In this document: piece by piece, positions 28,112 through 40,066 of the stretch
Layout: each line of letters begins with the position of its first letter
Position numbering within the stretch: the first letter of the stretch is position 1
DNA from: Ficedula albicollis
Lineage: Eukaryota > Chordata > Aves > Passeriformes > Muscicapidae
Reading direction: 5' to 3'
Length of the DNA: 64,000 bases
Assembly: GCF_000247815.1 (NCBI RefSeq)
Contig: NC_021676.1
Coordinates: forward strand, 310,001-374,000
Position numbers and translations under genes: made by a program
The notes under the pieces: model-generated
Database searches by the model: none
The model's input: only the letters and a program-made list of their open reading frames with translations
What the model was told of the DNA's origin: nothing

Positions 28112-28175
28112 AGAGCCCGCTCTTATTTAAGCCAATGCACAACTCCTTGATCCCAGCAGGACCAAGGTCTTGGAT
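28112..28175. repeat. Ancient sauropsid-type repeat relic
   Basis: CTTATTTAAGCCAATGCACA, then ACTCCTTGATCCCAGCAGG and ACCAAGGTCTTGG, follow the order of the same old repeat class (AAGTCAATG, AAACTCCCATTGACTTCAATGG, ACCAGGATTT). It is strongly diverged. Confidence 0.4.
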
Positions 28176-28445
28176 ATTGCTTGCACCTTTTTAGAATATC
28201 TGCCTCTAAACTAAACAGACGGTGACAAACTCATTCTGGATTTACCCTCCTTGGCTGGTTTGCAGCCACAGAGGTTTGCAGACCCTCCCTCTTGGAACAG
28301 AGCAGGTCACAGTGTTAATTGCTGAATGAAAGACCAAGGGCAGGTATCACTGTGCCTGCTCTCTGGCACATTCTTCAGCATGTGAAAGCCAATGCTGTGA
28401 TTTAGTCTTTTTTTTGCACTTAAACATCTTTAATGTTCTTGTCAG

Positions 28446-28521
28446 ACTGTTGCTCCAGCTTGCACAGTGCTTCTGTTCACTATCTGCGATTTTCTTCCTC
28501 TTCATGCCAAAGTACTGACAG
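28446..28521 (+). other. Exon-like segment with a strong donor
   Basis: A 76-base segment preceded by an acceptor-like TTAATGTTCTTGTCAG and followed by CTGACAG/GTGAGTATT, one of the best 5' splice-site matches in the window. It is open in two frames. Read from its first base it gives 25 codons (TVAPACTVLLFTICDFLPLH and five more) and leaves one base over, which is phase-compatible with the segment at 29389. No protein family is recognised, so it is not called a gene. Confidence 0.2.
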
Positions 28522-29388
28522 GTGAGTATTATATGTTAGGAAGCTATTTGGCAGAAACATATGCCTTGAATGTGTTTAAATTCCTTGTAAGGCATTTGAT
28601 CAATGTGCAGTATTTGTGTCCCCTCTATCTTTGCTCTAAATTCATATTCATCAACAGAGGTTGCTTGGTACTTAATGGGACACTGGGGCACTGAGTGAAG
28701 GGAAGGGACAATACACAAACAGGGTGAAGAATGAGGACAAATGTAGATGAACTTCCTCCAACAGGCACAAGATGCTCATTCCTGAATAAAAAATGTGAAA
28801 AGGTCAAGTGCCCCCAGAGGTTTCTATTGTGACAGGCACTTAACCCCTTCACTCCTGGTTATCTGCTTCAGCTGCTGGGCCACTCAGTGCACAAGTGCCA
28901 TTAGCATCAGTGAAATGTGGGGCTGGGAGCGTTGGGACCCACCTCCCTTCAGGCAGCAGGCACTGGGTGAGCAGGAAATAATCCTTGTGGACACTGACCT
29001 TGTCAGTAGCTGTGTCTAGAGATAATTATTTCCTAACGTGTAACCTTTTCATGGTCAATTGCTCCAGTATATTAGACAGAATTGTGATTTCCTTCTGTCT
29101 TCAGACACACACAAGGTCTTGTCCTTCCTGCTTTGAGGGTAACTTAGCAAGTGCTCAGACAGCCCAGCGCTCGCTGGAAAGCGTTTTTGCTTAAAAGAAA
29201 AAGAGTTTTGCTGCTCTTCCTTGCCACTGAGCAGAAGGGATCTGGGGTATGTGCCCACTCCCAAGTTTTTCTGACAGACATTTCCCTTTTAAGCATCTAA
29301 TACTAACCAGGCAACTGTCAGTGTTTAGTAATCTTCTGCTCCACCAGATTTCTTGCTTGCTGACTGACTTTGGTTTACCTTTTCCTAG
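28522..29388. other. Non-coding spacer between two exon-like segments
   Basis: About 870 bases of unique-looking DNA that would be an intron if the flanking segments are real exons. No repeat is recognised. Confidence 0.3.
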
Positions 29389-29546
29389 GCAGTGATGCTT
29401 CAGCTGTGCCCCCTGACACATCACCCGTGCATCTGCAGAGGCAGGCTCGGCAGAGATGTCAGCACAGGCTCCAAGGCAGCAGCTTGATGGAGCAACAGCA
29501 GGGCGAGCAGCCAGGGGTGAAGGCAGCTCTCCTGCAGGACCCCTGA
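29389..29546 (+). other. Exon-like segment ending in a stop codon
   Basis: Preceded by TTTACCTTTTCCTAG, a strong acceptor match. In the frame compatible with the segment at 28446 it is open for 51 further codons (SDASAVPPDTSPVHLQRQ at the start, ALLQDP at the end) and stops at TGA 29544-29546. Such a frame could be the end of a coding sequence, but GC-rich avian DNA yields frames like this by chance. No homologue is recognised. Confidence 0.18.
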
Positions 29547-29632
29547 GCCCAGCCTGAAGTGCACCCACAAGGGCTCTGTGGTGCTTGGGACTGCAGAGTG
29601 TGAGGGGGGCCCTGTTCTTCCTGCTGCACCCC

Positions 29633-29761
29633 AAATCCTCCTGCTCTCGTTCTCCTGTTGCAGCTTGTTTGGCAGAGACTTGGGCAAACCAGGCAGAAAA
29701 TCCTCCTGCTCTCGTTCTCCTGTTGCAGCGTGTTTGGCAGAGACTTGGGCAAACCAGGCAG
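29633..29761. repeat. Two-copy tandem duplication, 65-bp unit
   Basis: The segment starting AAATCCTCCTGCTCTCGTTC at 29633 recurs at 29698, with one visible substitution (GCAGCTTG versus GCAGCGTG). There are only two copies. Confidence 0.92.
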
Positions 29762-30190
29762 GACCCTTTTTTGGGACAGTCCCTTTGGGGAACATGCTCA
29801 GCTGAGCCCTTCAGGCACCTTGTGTGGACTGCCCTGATCCAAACAACAACAAAAACGCAGCTCCTGCAGCTCAGTGTGATTCGGAGGTGATGTTTTTACA
29901 ACCTGCTCCTTCTTTTGTAGCAGTATTTAATTGGTTTTAAAATAAAATTGCAAAACTAGGTCAGTTTGCCGCTGAGCCTTGTAAGACTCTTTAGCTGAAT
30001 CTCTAGACTTTACCTAGAAGTTAATTTGAGCCAGACTTAGGAAAAATATATATTAATATACCCAAAGTCTCACATGAGAAACTTGTAGGCAACGATTTGG
30101 GATTCAGAGCCATATTCATATTCCTAAGACTAAATTCAAAGCCATAGTTTAAAAGCAGCCTTGCACATGTGTATGTCCTGATCTTTAATT
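29762..30190. other. Single-copy AT-rich spacer
   Basis: Unique-looking sequence with no recognised gene. Confidence 0.35.
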
Positions 30191-30253
30191 AGGCAAAACT
30201 CCCACTGACATCAATAGGAGTTTGACTTGAATAAGAACTGCAGGATCAGGTCC
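30191..30253. repeat. Ancient sauropsid-type repeat relic
   Basis: The clearest of the five relics: AGGCAAAACTCCCACTGACA, TCAATAGGAGTTTGACTTG, then AATAAGAACTGCAGGATCAGG. The blocks and their order match the widespread sauropsid repeat with AAACTCCCATTGACTTCAATGGGAGTT-like symmetry followed by AAGGACTGCAGGATC. Ends are uncertain. Confidence 0.6.
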
Positions 30254-32049
30254 ATAATTTGGTACCTGGGATTTGATTAAGCAGCTAAATTACTAGAGCA
30301 GTTTCCCCATGTGTATAATTGCCTAATTAATTTTTAAAATAGCTAAATTCAGCACTGAATATGGTGTACCTCTTGCCACATGAAATGTATGCTATTTAAT
30401 CCAAGTTGATGGAGCTATTTGGAAGAGCCTGTAGAGTTTATTTTACAGTTAAGTAGTACGGTTTATTTTAAGCCCAGAAATAGCCACCACTGTGTTAAAA
30501 TGTCATGTTCCAGAGTAGTGCTCTGCTATATCCCAGCTCTTGAGTTCTGGCTGCTGTGATTGATATTGCAGGGGAGAAAACACTCCAGAGGCTGGGGAAG
30601 AACTTATTCTCTAAGATGATTCTTAAATTTGATGCTTTGAAAAGTTTTTTGTCTTATCCATGATTTTATTTGGTTTTGTTTTTTTTGTTTAGTGCCTTAG
30701 CATACTGCCTGTGGTAGACTATGTATCAGAGTAAGTGTGCATTATTTTCTTTTTGCTGAAATTTCAGTCTAATACCGGCCTGGAGTTGATACATTTGCTG
30801 CAGAAGGACTTTCACAACTGAGAGACTTTCTTTATTTGTTCTTTGTTTGGAACAGAGAACTTATTCTGTAAGAAGAATAGAGAGATCATGTATGAGTTTC
30901 CTAAGTGGAAAAATATTGTGTAAGGACTTGAAATGCCAACAAGTAAAATCTGCTCTCCCTAAATGCATCTCTGCATGTGTGTGTTTGTATGTGTGGGTCT
31001 TGTGTGCAGGCACAAATCACTGCAGCTGGCATCATGCACAGTGCCTGCTCCTGCTGCCGACTTCCCTTAATAATGCACGTTCTCCCATCTCTCCAGCTGA
31101 ATTCCTAAGGCATTACCATGGGAATTTGCCCTTTTTGGAGGCTGCAGAGGAGCTCCAGGACTAGCTGGTTTTGTGATGTGCATCTTGCAGCAGCCCTTTT
31201 TCAGGAGCTCCATCTGCAGAGAACAGAACCATCAGCTGTGCCCAGGGAAGAGCTCAGGCTGAGCTGGTGCCCTGGAGAGTGCCAGGGTGATGGGAGCTGG
31301 GTTCTGCCACGCTCAGAGCATGGCCAGGAGCTGGAATTCCAGCGTGGCCCCACTGAAGTGGGGTACAGAGGTAGGCTTGGCCCTTTGGGGGTTCTGCTCC
31401 TTCAAGATCTGAGAGTGCTCAGCAGGTAAACAAGTCATGGCTCTGAAAGGGCTGAGCTCTGCAGTGGTGCTGTCTGCTCAAATGACAGCTTTTTGCCTGT
31501 TCCACCCGGGCCAGAAACTTGCCCACAAAATAAGCAGTCCTGTACCCTTGCAAATTCCTGATTGGGTCCACCCAAAATGATGAGATGGTATTAAAAATGG
31601 GAAGATCATCTTTCATGTTTAAATTTGAGTCCTTTTGAAGGCTGTCCTGCTGTCTTGGTTTGTCAGCTTTTATTCTATATTCAGCTCAGATTTTGAAGAC
31701 TTTCTGTGGGGATTACAGGAAGGAATAAAAGAGATGGAAACTTTCAGCTTTTGTTTAGAAAGAAAAATAGGTAACTGTCTTTCAGCCACTTGATTTCTGC
31801 AGCTGAAATTCTCTGAATAATCATGATTTAGCATTGTTAGTGATAACTAGAAGTGATGTCTATGGCTTTTGGATCCCCTGGACTTTAAATAAAACTTGGA
31901 GATATCTTGGCTGTGTGTCATGTCATTTCCCACAGCTCCTACTGAATCTCATTAAAACCGAGGAGACTCCAGGGTTAAGAAAACAGGAGTGGTAAGAAGG
32001 GAGTGCAGGGTCTGCTGCTGGTGACTGGGGCTGGAATCTGCCTCCCAAA
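30254..32049. other. Single-copy non-coding stretch
   Basis: About 1.8 kb of unique-looking DNA, AT-rich to 30900. A frame at 30847-31164 is open but unrecognised. No RNA gene or splice pair is seen. Confidence 0.4.
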
Positions 32050-32235
32050 GCTGCGGCAGCGTGTCCCTTCTCTGTGGCACTCTGCCCTCCTCTAGCGGTG
32101 GCTGGCCATGGAGAGCTGCCCGGCTGTGCTCAGTGCCCGGGCTCTGCCGGCAGCATCCCCTTCCTGCTCTCTCCAGCACAGCCGCCTTTGCAGCTTCTGC
32201 CTCGTCCTCCGCACAGCGCCGGAGGTTTCAGAGGT
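32050..32235. promoter_or_regulatory. Small CpG-rich patch
   Basis: By eye about eleven CpG dinucleotides lie in under 190 bases, against a CpG-poor background. It is too short to call a standard CpG island, and no transcription start is evident. Confidence 0.25.
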
Positions 32236-32750
32236 TACAACTTTTGTAATGCACTGATTGTTTTTTTCTTCTTCCTCACGAGTTTCAGTTTTTTAGAGAA
32301 CTTGTGTGTGTTCTAGTGTTCTTCCAAAAGTTAAAAACAAAACAAAGAACAAACATCAACAACAAAAAAACAGAGTGAAAATTTGGAGCCAGAGTACAGA
32401 AAGATGTAGTTTTCAGGAAATTCGCTATGATTTTTGGGTATGTGAGATTCAGTCATACTGTCAAATGTTTTAAAACTTCAGTTGTCCTAAACTTGCATGT
32501 TAATGGCAGTTTTGGTAGATTTTGGATAGAGCTGAGAGCTGATACCCTTGAGTCCCTGCAGGCAGCATCTGCAGGCAGAACCTCTGGGCTGGTTTTTCAT
32601 CTGGTTCTGAAACGATCCCACCATCCTGTGTGGATGTTTGCAATTCTGGCTTTGCTGTATCATCTTTGAGATAAGCAAAAGGGAAGATTAATTCCCCTAG
32701 AAAAAGCTTTCTCTGCTTTGCATCCATATCAATTTCAGTGATTTAAGATC
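32236..32750. other. Single-copy AT-rich spacer
   Basis: Contains an A/C low-complexity patch at about 32332-32372. No recognised gene. Confidence 0.35.
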
Positions 32751-34959
<2,209 letters not shown>

Positions 34960-35025
34960 GCTCCCACTGTACAGATGGAGGACGTTAAGTGGTAATTGGC
35001 TAAACTGGGAGCAGGTGGTGCTGGG
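34960..35025 (-). repeat. Possible MIR-like SINE fragment
   Basis: CCCACTGTACAGATGGAGGA followed by CGTTAAGTGGTAATTGGC resembles the minus-strand MIR blocks CCATTTTACAGATGGGGAAA and GTTAAGTGACTTGCC. The match is short, so confidence is low. Confidence 0.3.
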
Positions 35026-36429
35026 GATGGAGGAAGGCTCTCTGGCATGGTACAGAAAGTGGCATCACAAGAAAGGCTTCATGAGGCACAGCACTGGGAA
35101 GATGGATCTCCCCGCTCAGACGTGAGTCTTGCAGCCAGTGCAATATGAGGTCCTAGCCGTGCCCTATCCCTGTTCTGGCCTCTTCATTCTTCAGACTAGC
35201 TTCAAAATATTTTTGTCTCAGTGATGCAACTTCAGATGCAAAGCTGTCAAATTGCCCAGGCAGGATGGGGGAAGGAGTCCTCTTAGTGTGGCAGTGAAAG
35301 CAAAGGATTTTTTAGGGGCAGGACCCTCTTGCTCACTGGGTTTACTCTTCTTGGAGGGGGGGTTGCTCCCCTCTTTTCAGTGCCTTCAAGGTGGGGATGG
35401 GCCCAGTCTAAAGCAGTGCCATGGGCTCAGGGTTTGTTTTGTTCAGCTGGAGCACTCGCAGCAGACTGTCTGCTGGGGTAGGAATTTCTGGCAGCTGACA
35501 CACGGCCACACTGTTCCTTGGCAGGGGCTCTCCCTCAGCCTTTCCCAAAGATGGCAATGCTGCCAAGCACATCTCCAAATGCTGTGCAGACACAGCAGCA
35601 GTGCCTTCAGTGCAGAGACCACGCTCGAGGCCTGTAGGGAGTTCAACCAAAGCCTGCAATGGAATCCCTGCTCTGCCCAGCGGTGCCTTTCCTGTGCCTA
35701 GAGCTGAGCTGGGTGCCCGGGCCAGGGCCAGGGCGTGGGGATGGCAGGGGAGCAGTCGGGTGCCTGTTTGCCTGCCTGCTGCAGCTCAGTGCCAATTAGT
35801 GCGGCAGCTGCTCCGCTAGCCAGGCTTTCCTCAGGCGCCTGGACTAATGCTCTTGGTAGCAGCTAAGGAGAGAAAGCAGAGGAAATTGCATCTATATTTA
35901 ATTAATACTGCATCCATATTTCATTACAGAGAGCCCTTAGGTGCAGGAAGATTCTCAGTGAGAACAATTGCTTTGGAGGGCTGAGGCTATTGTATGGTGC
36001 TGAGGAGCTGAACTCCAGTTTTAAAAACAGCCCCAAATTCCTTCCAGGGAAACCTGGGAAAGCCCAGAAACCCTCCTCCACTCACCTCTCAGCCTCGGGC
36101 TGAAAAAGTGGCAAATTTGCTGAGGATTCATATTTGATTAGTTTTAATATCTTCTAATATTGCAAGCAAGACAGGTTCAGTGGTTGCAGACAAACACCAC
36201 AGTGATTATTTTTTCCTTTTGATAAGATTCCAGGAGAGGTTTCCTTTTCCATTCTCAGGCTGCACTCTGTGCTCCTCCTCTCGTGGCTCTGAGTCCCGGT
36301 GAGGAGACCCAGGGCTGCTGAAGAGGCCGTGTCATTGCTGGGGCTGAGGTGGGGCTGGCTAGGGCTGAGCCTGGCCTGAGCCTGGCCTAACAGAGCTGTG
36401 GGGCAGCCTGGCCTGAGCCTGGCCCAGCA
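35026..36429. other. Single-copy non-coding stretch
   Basis: Unique-looking DNA, GC-rich in 35300-35830. A minus-strand donor-like site occurs near 36083 (GAGAG/GTGAGTGG) without a matching exon. Nothing recognised. Confidence 0.4.
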
Positions 36430-37035
36430 GTGCCCTGTCCCTGTCCCTGTGCCCTGTTCCTGTTTCTGTCCCTGTGCCCTCTCCCCTGTCGCTGTCCTCC
36501 CTGTCCCTGTCCCTGTCCCCTGTCCCTGTCCCCTCTCCCCGTCTCTGTCCCCTGTTCCTGTACTGTCCCTGTGCCCTGTTCCTGTTTCTGTCCCTGTGCC
36601 CTGTGCCCTGTCCCTGTGTCCCTGTCCCTGTCCCCTGTCCTGTCCCTGTCCCCTGTCCCCTCTTCCTGTCCCTGTCGCTGTCCCCTGTCCCTGTCCCCTG
36701 TCCCTGTCCCTGTCCCTGTCCCCTGTCCCTGTCCCCTCTCCCCGTCTCTGTCCCCTGTTCCTGTACTGTCCCTGTGCCCTGTTCCTGTTTCTGTCCCTGT
36801 GCCCTGTGCCCTGTCCCTGTGTCCCTGTCCCTGTCCCCTGTCCTGTCCCTGTCCCCTGTCCCCTCTTCCTGTCCCTGTCGCTGTCCCCTGTCCCTGTCCC
36901 CTGTCCCTGTCCCTGTCCCTGTCCCCTGTCCCTGTCCCCTCTCCCCGTCTCTGTCCCCTGTTCCTGTACTGTCCCTGTCCCTGTCCCTGTCTCTGTGCTC
37001 TCTCCCCTGTCCCTGTCCCTGTCCCTGTCCCCCAG
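36430..37035. repeat. CCCTGT array with 203-bp higher-order units
   Basis: About 600 bases built from CCCTGT hexamers and CCCCTGT, GCCCTGT and TTCCTGT variants. A higher-order period of 203 bp is visible: CTCTCCCCGTCTCTG recurs with GTCTCTG at 36541, 36744 and 36947, and the order of variants between these points is preserved. The minus strand is therefore (GGGACA)n, with G runs separated by three bases, the canonical spacing for G-quadruplexes. All long frames here (dipeptide-like TG/DR or PV/SL repeats) are translated repeat. Confidence 0.95.
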
Positions 37036-39356
37036 CCCAGCACACAGCTGGGGGGTCAGTGCTGCTGTCCAGCTGTGGCACTGAGGCACAGCCTGACCTC
37101 TGCCAGCTCTCAGCCCTCTGTCCTCATTAGGGGCAGCCTTGGGCCAACAAGGGGACACTTCATAGTCCAGTCAGAGAAGCACAAAACAAGCTGGTGTTGG
37201 AATAGCCTGAGCCTCTTAAAATATTTTGTACACACCCTTCATGCCCCATTAGTACCATTGTTTTGTTCAGTCAGCATGTGGTACAGCTCTTCTTGTACTC
37301 TGCAAAACACATCATTTTCCAAAATGTTGTTATACTCTGTGGTTTCCGTTATAATAAAAATATGCAAACAATTGCTATCCAAAGAAAACTAACTACCATT
37401 TAATTTTTAAATCCTCCTCCTCCTTTCACCGATTCCGGATTTTCCTTGGTAGTATCCAAATTTCGGGGAGGAAGGAAAGCTGAAGACAGAAGTGTTTACA
37501 GAAAGGAGGATTTCTGCCTTTCCACAACTACAAAAGAAACATTTGTTGCCTCAGATAACTCCTAAACAAACTGCTGCCAAAACAATTAGTGTTATTTTTC
37601 TGTTATCCTCCTATTTGAGAGTAAATAGCCATTTCATGAATATGTTAATTATCTGGTAGGTGCAGAAGATAAGTGGATGTTGTATCTTCACAAATGATGA
37701 TAACTTCTATTGTATACAAAAATTTCCAACAATGATTTTTCCCAAGTATTTGGGGTCAAGTGATTGCAGTTAAACTGCTCACAACTGGACCCTTTGCTTT
37801 GATAACTTAAAGATTTAGCAAAGATTGAACAGTTGAGTAAATGAAGATTTTTTTCTTGATTTTAAAAGAAAAAGCAGGCAGATGAGCAGTAAGAAAAAAG
37901 TCCCTACAACAGCTGAGCTTTTAAATCGTGGTGTATTTAATCGTGTTGTATTTCTGTATTAAGTTTTAAAGGCTAACAGAGAGGTTCTGGAAAAAAATCA
38001 CTTGTGTAAGTAGTACAGGGTCATATGTCTGTGTACTATTGAATACATGGTAAAGTAATACAGTGTTATTCTATTTAAATTGGGCTGTCTGCAGGACAGA
38101 AATTATTTGTGAATTTATTTGTCAGTAGAAACTGCAGGTTACTAGATAGATATGTTTGTTTATGTTTTAAATCATCTAAATATTTATTTTAGTGAGACTG
38201 TGCTTATTTAGGCTCTGGAGAAGCAGCAAAGTGGTGATTTTCCTTTTGGAGATGTGTACATGTGTACATTTAGGAAGAAAAATTCAATATTCTGCAAAGT
38301 TGAATGCACCATTGTGCCAGATAATTAAAATGTAAATTTAAGTATCTATGCCTGCTTTGTGATTTTTTTAATACTTTTAAGTTAGTTGTCTTTTAAAACA
38401 TGTGGTCAGCTGTTGTATTCACATATGGTCAAATGATCAAAGTCTGAACTCCTCTCTAATTGTCCCCTGCTGCTTGTCTGCTCTGTCCATGATCAAGGCC
38501 TCAGCAGGTGATAAGAAAGGCATGAGAACAGGCTGGAAGGAGAATGAACTACTGAGGGGCCCAAGCTGAAAGAAATAAAGACTTCCAGTACATCACCCTG
38601 ACAGTAAAGAACCAAGAAAAAGTGAAGTCTGGTTAGTTCTTATTTTTTCTTTCTTTCTGGCCCTTTTTTCCCCCTTGCTCACAAATCTGCGTGTGTTTTT
38701 TTAAGAACAGAATGCAAATGGGGTCGTCTCTGTGTATTCTCAGCTCATATAAAAGACAGAACCAAACAACCTTCTGCAGACCTGTTTATTTACTTGTGAG
38801 AAGGAGGAAGCTGCTAAGTCACACAGTTTATAGTATTTCACATGTTTGTGGAAATCATTGCAATTCTTTTCACTTGTGTTTGTCATTGTTTGCTGGAGCT
38901 CACTTTGCCAGATGGTGCTTTATTGTCACTGGTGTCCACACCTCGCTCTTGCATCACTTCAAGACCAAATGGTGTGAAGAGCTTTAATACTTAGAGGATT
39001 TAGTAAAAGTAAATCCACACTTTGTGGAAGGTTCATTCTCAGCCATTCAAGCAGGTCTAGCACTGATTCAGAGAGGGAGTAGCTGACCCCAGGAGTGAAG
39101 AAAGGGTGAAATAAACGGATTGTCTTTGCCACTCCCGTTTGTCCCCTGCTCTCTTGCAGTCAAAACGCCGATGGAAAATTAAGGTTCAATATTAGATTTG
39201 GAATAAAGAGTTAACAGTTAAATAAAGGAAGGTGCATTGTCAGATTCTCTCTTCTTCCCCCCAGCCAGAGTAGAAAACAGCTGGCTGCATTTCTAAAGCT
39301 AAATTTCTCAGGCTTGCAGTAATGTACTTGTATGCATCATGTTTTTGGAACCACGT
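37036..39356. other. AT-rich non-coding stretch
   Basis: About 2.3 kb of mostly AT-rich unique-looking DNA. Short frames only, no recognised repeat family, RNA gene or exon. Confidence 0.4.
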
Positions 39357-39377
39357 GAGGATTAATTTTTTACATGA

Positions 39378-39391
39378 ATTTGCATGCAAAT
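39378..39391. promoter_or_regulatory. Octamer palindrome, copy 1
   Basis: ATTTGCATGCAAAT is a perfect 14-bp palindrome made of two overlapping, oppositely oriented octamer motifs (ATGCAAAT), the POU-domain (Oct) factor consensus. Site quality is seen; function is inferred. Confidence 0.35.
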
Positions 39392-39467
39392 AGAGTACTC
39401 CCTTTTGGCTTCTGCAGAGTTGTTTCCTGATGTTTGCAAACACTGTGGCTCAGCTGCAAGTGCCACT

Positions 39468-39545
39468 GCTGCATTTTACAGATGAGGAGGCAGGGCTGGC
39501 TGAGGGGAAGTGAGTTCTGCTCACACTGTCATTCAAACTCGGGGC
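39468..39545 (-). repeat. MIR-like SINE relic, copy 1
   Basis: CATTTTACAGATGAGGAGGC, GGGGAAGTGAGTTCTGC, TCACACTG and ATTCAAACTCGGGGC follow the order of the MIR minus strand (TTTTACAGATGAGGAAAC, AAGTGACTTGCCC, GTCACACAG, ATTCAAACCCAGG). It is a strongly diverged relic carried inside the 355-bp duplication. Confidence 0.5.
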
Positions 39546-39732
39546 TTTTGGCCAATCTGTATTTCATTATTTAAACAGCACTGAGTGCCTGTCTCTGTTT
39601 TTGCAGGTAACTGAAGCCTGTTTGTCCAGATGACTACAGCAATAAGACTGGACAGTGGGAGAGTGTGTCTCTGCATGGACAGGGAGTGTTTTAGCAGGAG
39701 ACAGATGTGAGAAGGATTAATTTTTTACATGA

Positions 39733-39746
39733 ATTTGCATGCAAAT
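39733..39746. promoter_or_regulatory. Octamer palindrome, copy 2
   Basis: Identical ATTTGCATGCAAAT in the second 355-bp unit, exactly 355 bases from copy 1. Confidence 0.35.
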
Positions 39747-39822
39747 AGAGTACTCCCTTTTGGCTTCTGCAGAGTTGTTTCCTGATGTTTGCAAACACTG
39801 TGGCTCAGCTGCAAGTGCCACT

Positions 39823-39900
39823 GCTGCATTTTACAGATGAGGAGGCAGGGCTGGCTGAGGGGAAGTGAGTTCTGCTCACACTGTCATTCAAACTCGGGGC
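39823..39900 (-). repeat. MIR-like SINE relic, copy 2
   Basis: Second copy of the relic described at 39468, present because of the 355-bp duplication rather than by independent insertion. Confidence 0.5.
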
Positions 39901-40066
39901 TTTTGGCCAATCTGTATTTCATTATTTAAACAGCACTGAGTGCCTGTCTCTGTTTTTGCAGGTAACTGAAGCCTGTTTGTCCAGATGACTACAGCAATAA
40001 GACTGGACAGTGGGAGAGTGTGTCTCTGCATGGACAGGGAGTGTTTTAGCAGGAGGCAGATGTGAG

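Larger units (their letters stand above)
39357..40066. repeat. Two-copy tandem duplication, 355-bp unit
   Basis: The unit at 39357-39711 is repeated at 39712-40066; TTTTTTACATG occurs at 39366 and 39721. By eye the copies differ only at a few positions near their right ends (CAGGAGACAG versus CAGGAGGCAG). Each copy contains an octamer palindrome, a MIR-like relic and TTTTTGCAGGTAACTG, which resembles both an acceptor and a donor but opens no frame. The near-identity implies a very recent event or a false duplication in the assembly. Confidence 0.93.

Noticed and set aside
30960..31010. Z-DNA-forming TG repeat
   Set aside because: The TG alternation is short and interrupted several times.
36154..37392. 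Frames of 218-334 codons with TG/DR/GQ or PV/SL repeats
   Set aside because: They are translations of the CCCTGT array; several frames on both strands are open for the same reason, which is not expected of a gene.
39590..39625. Splice junction at TTTTTGCAGGTAACTG
   Set aside because: Downstream of the CAG all three frames meet a stop within nine codons, and upstream there is no supported exon.
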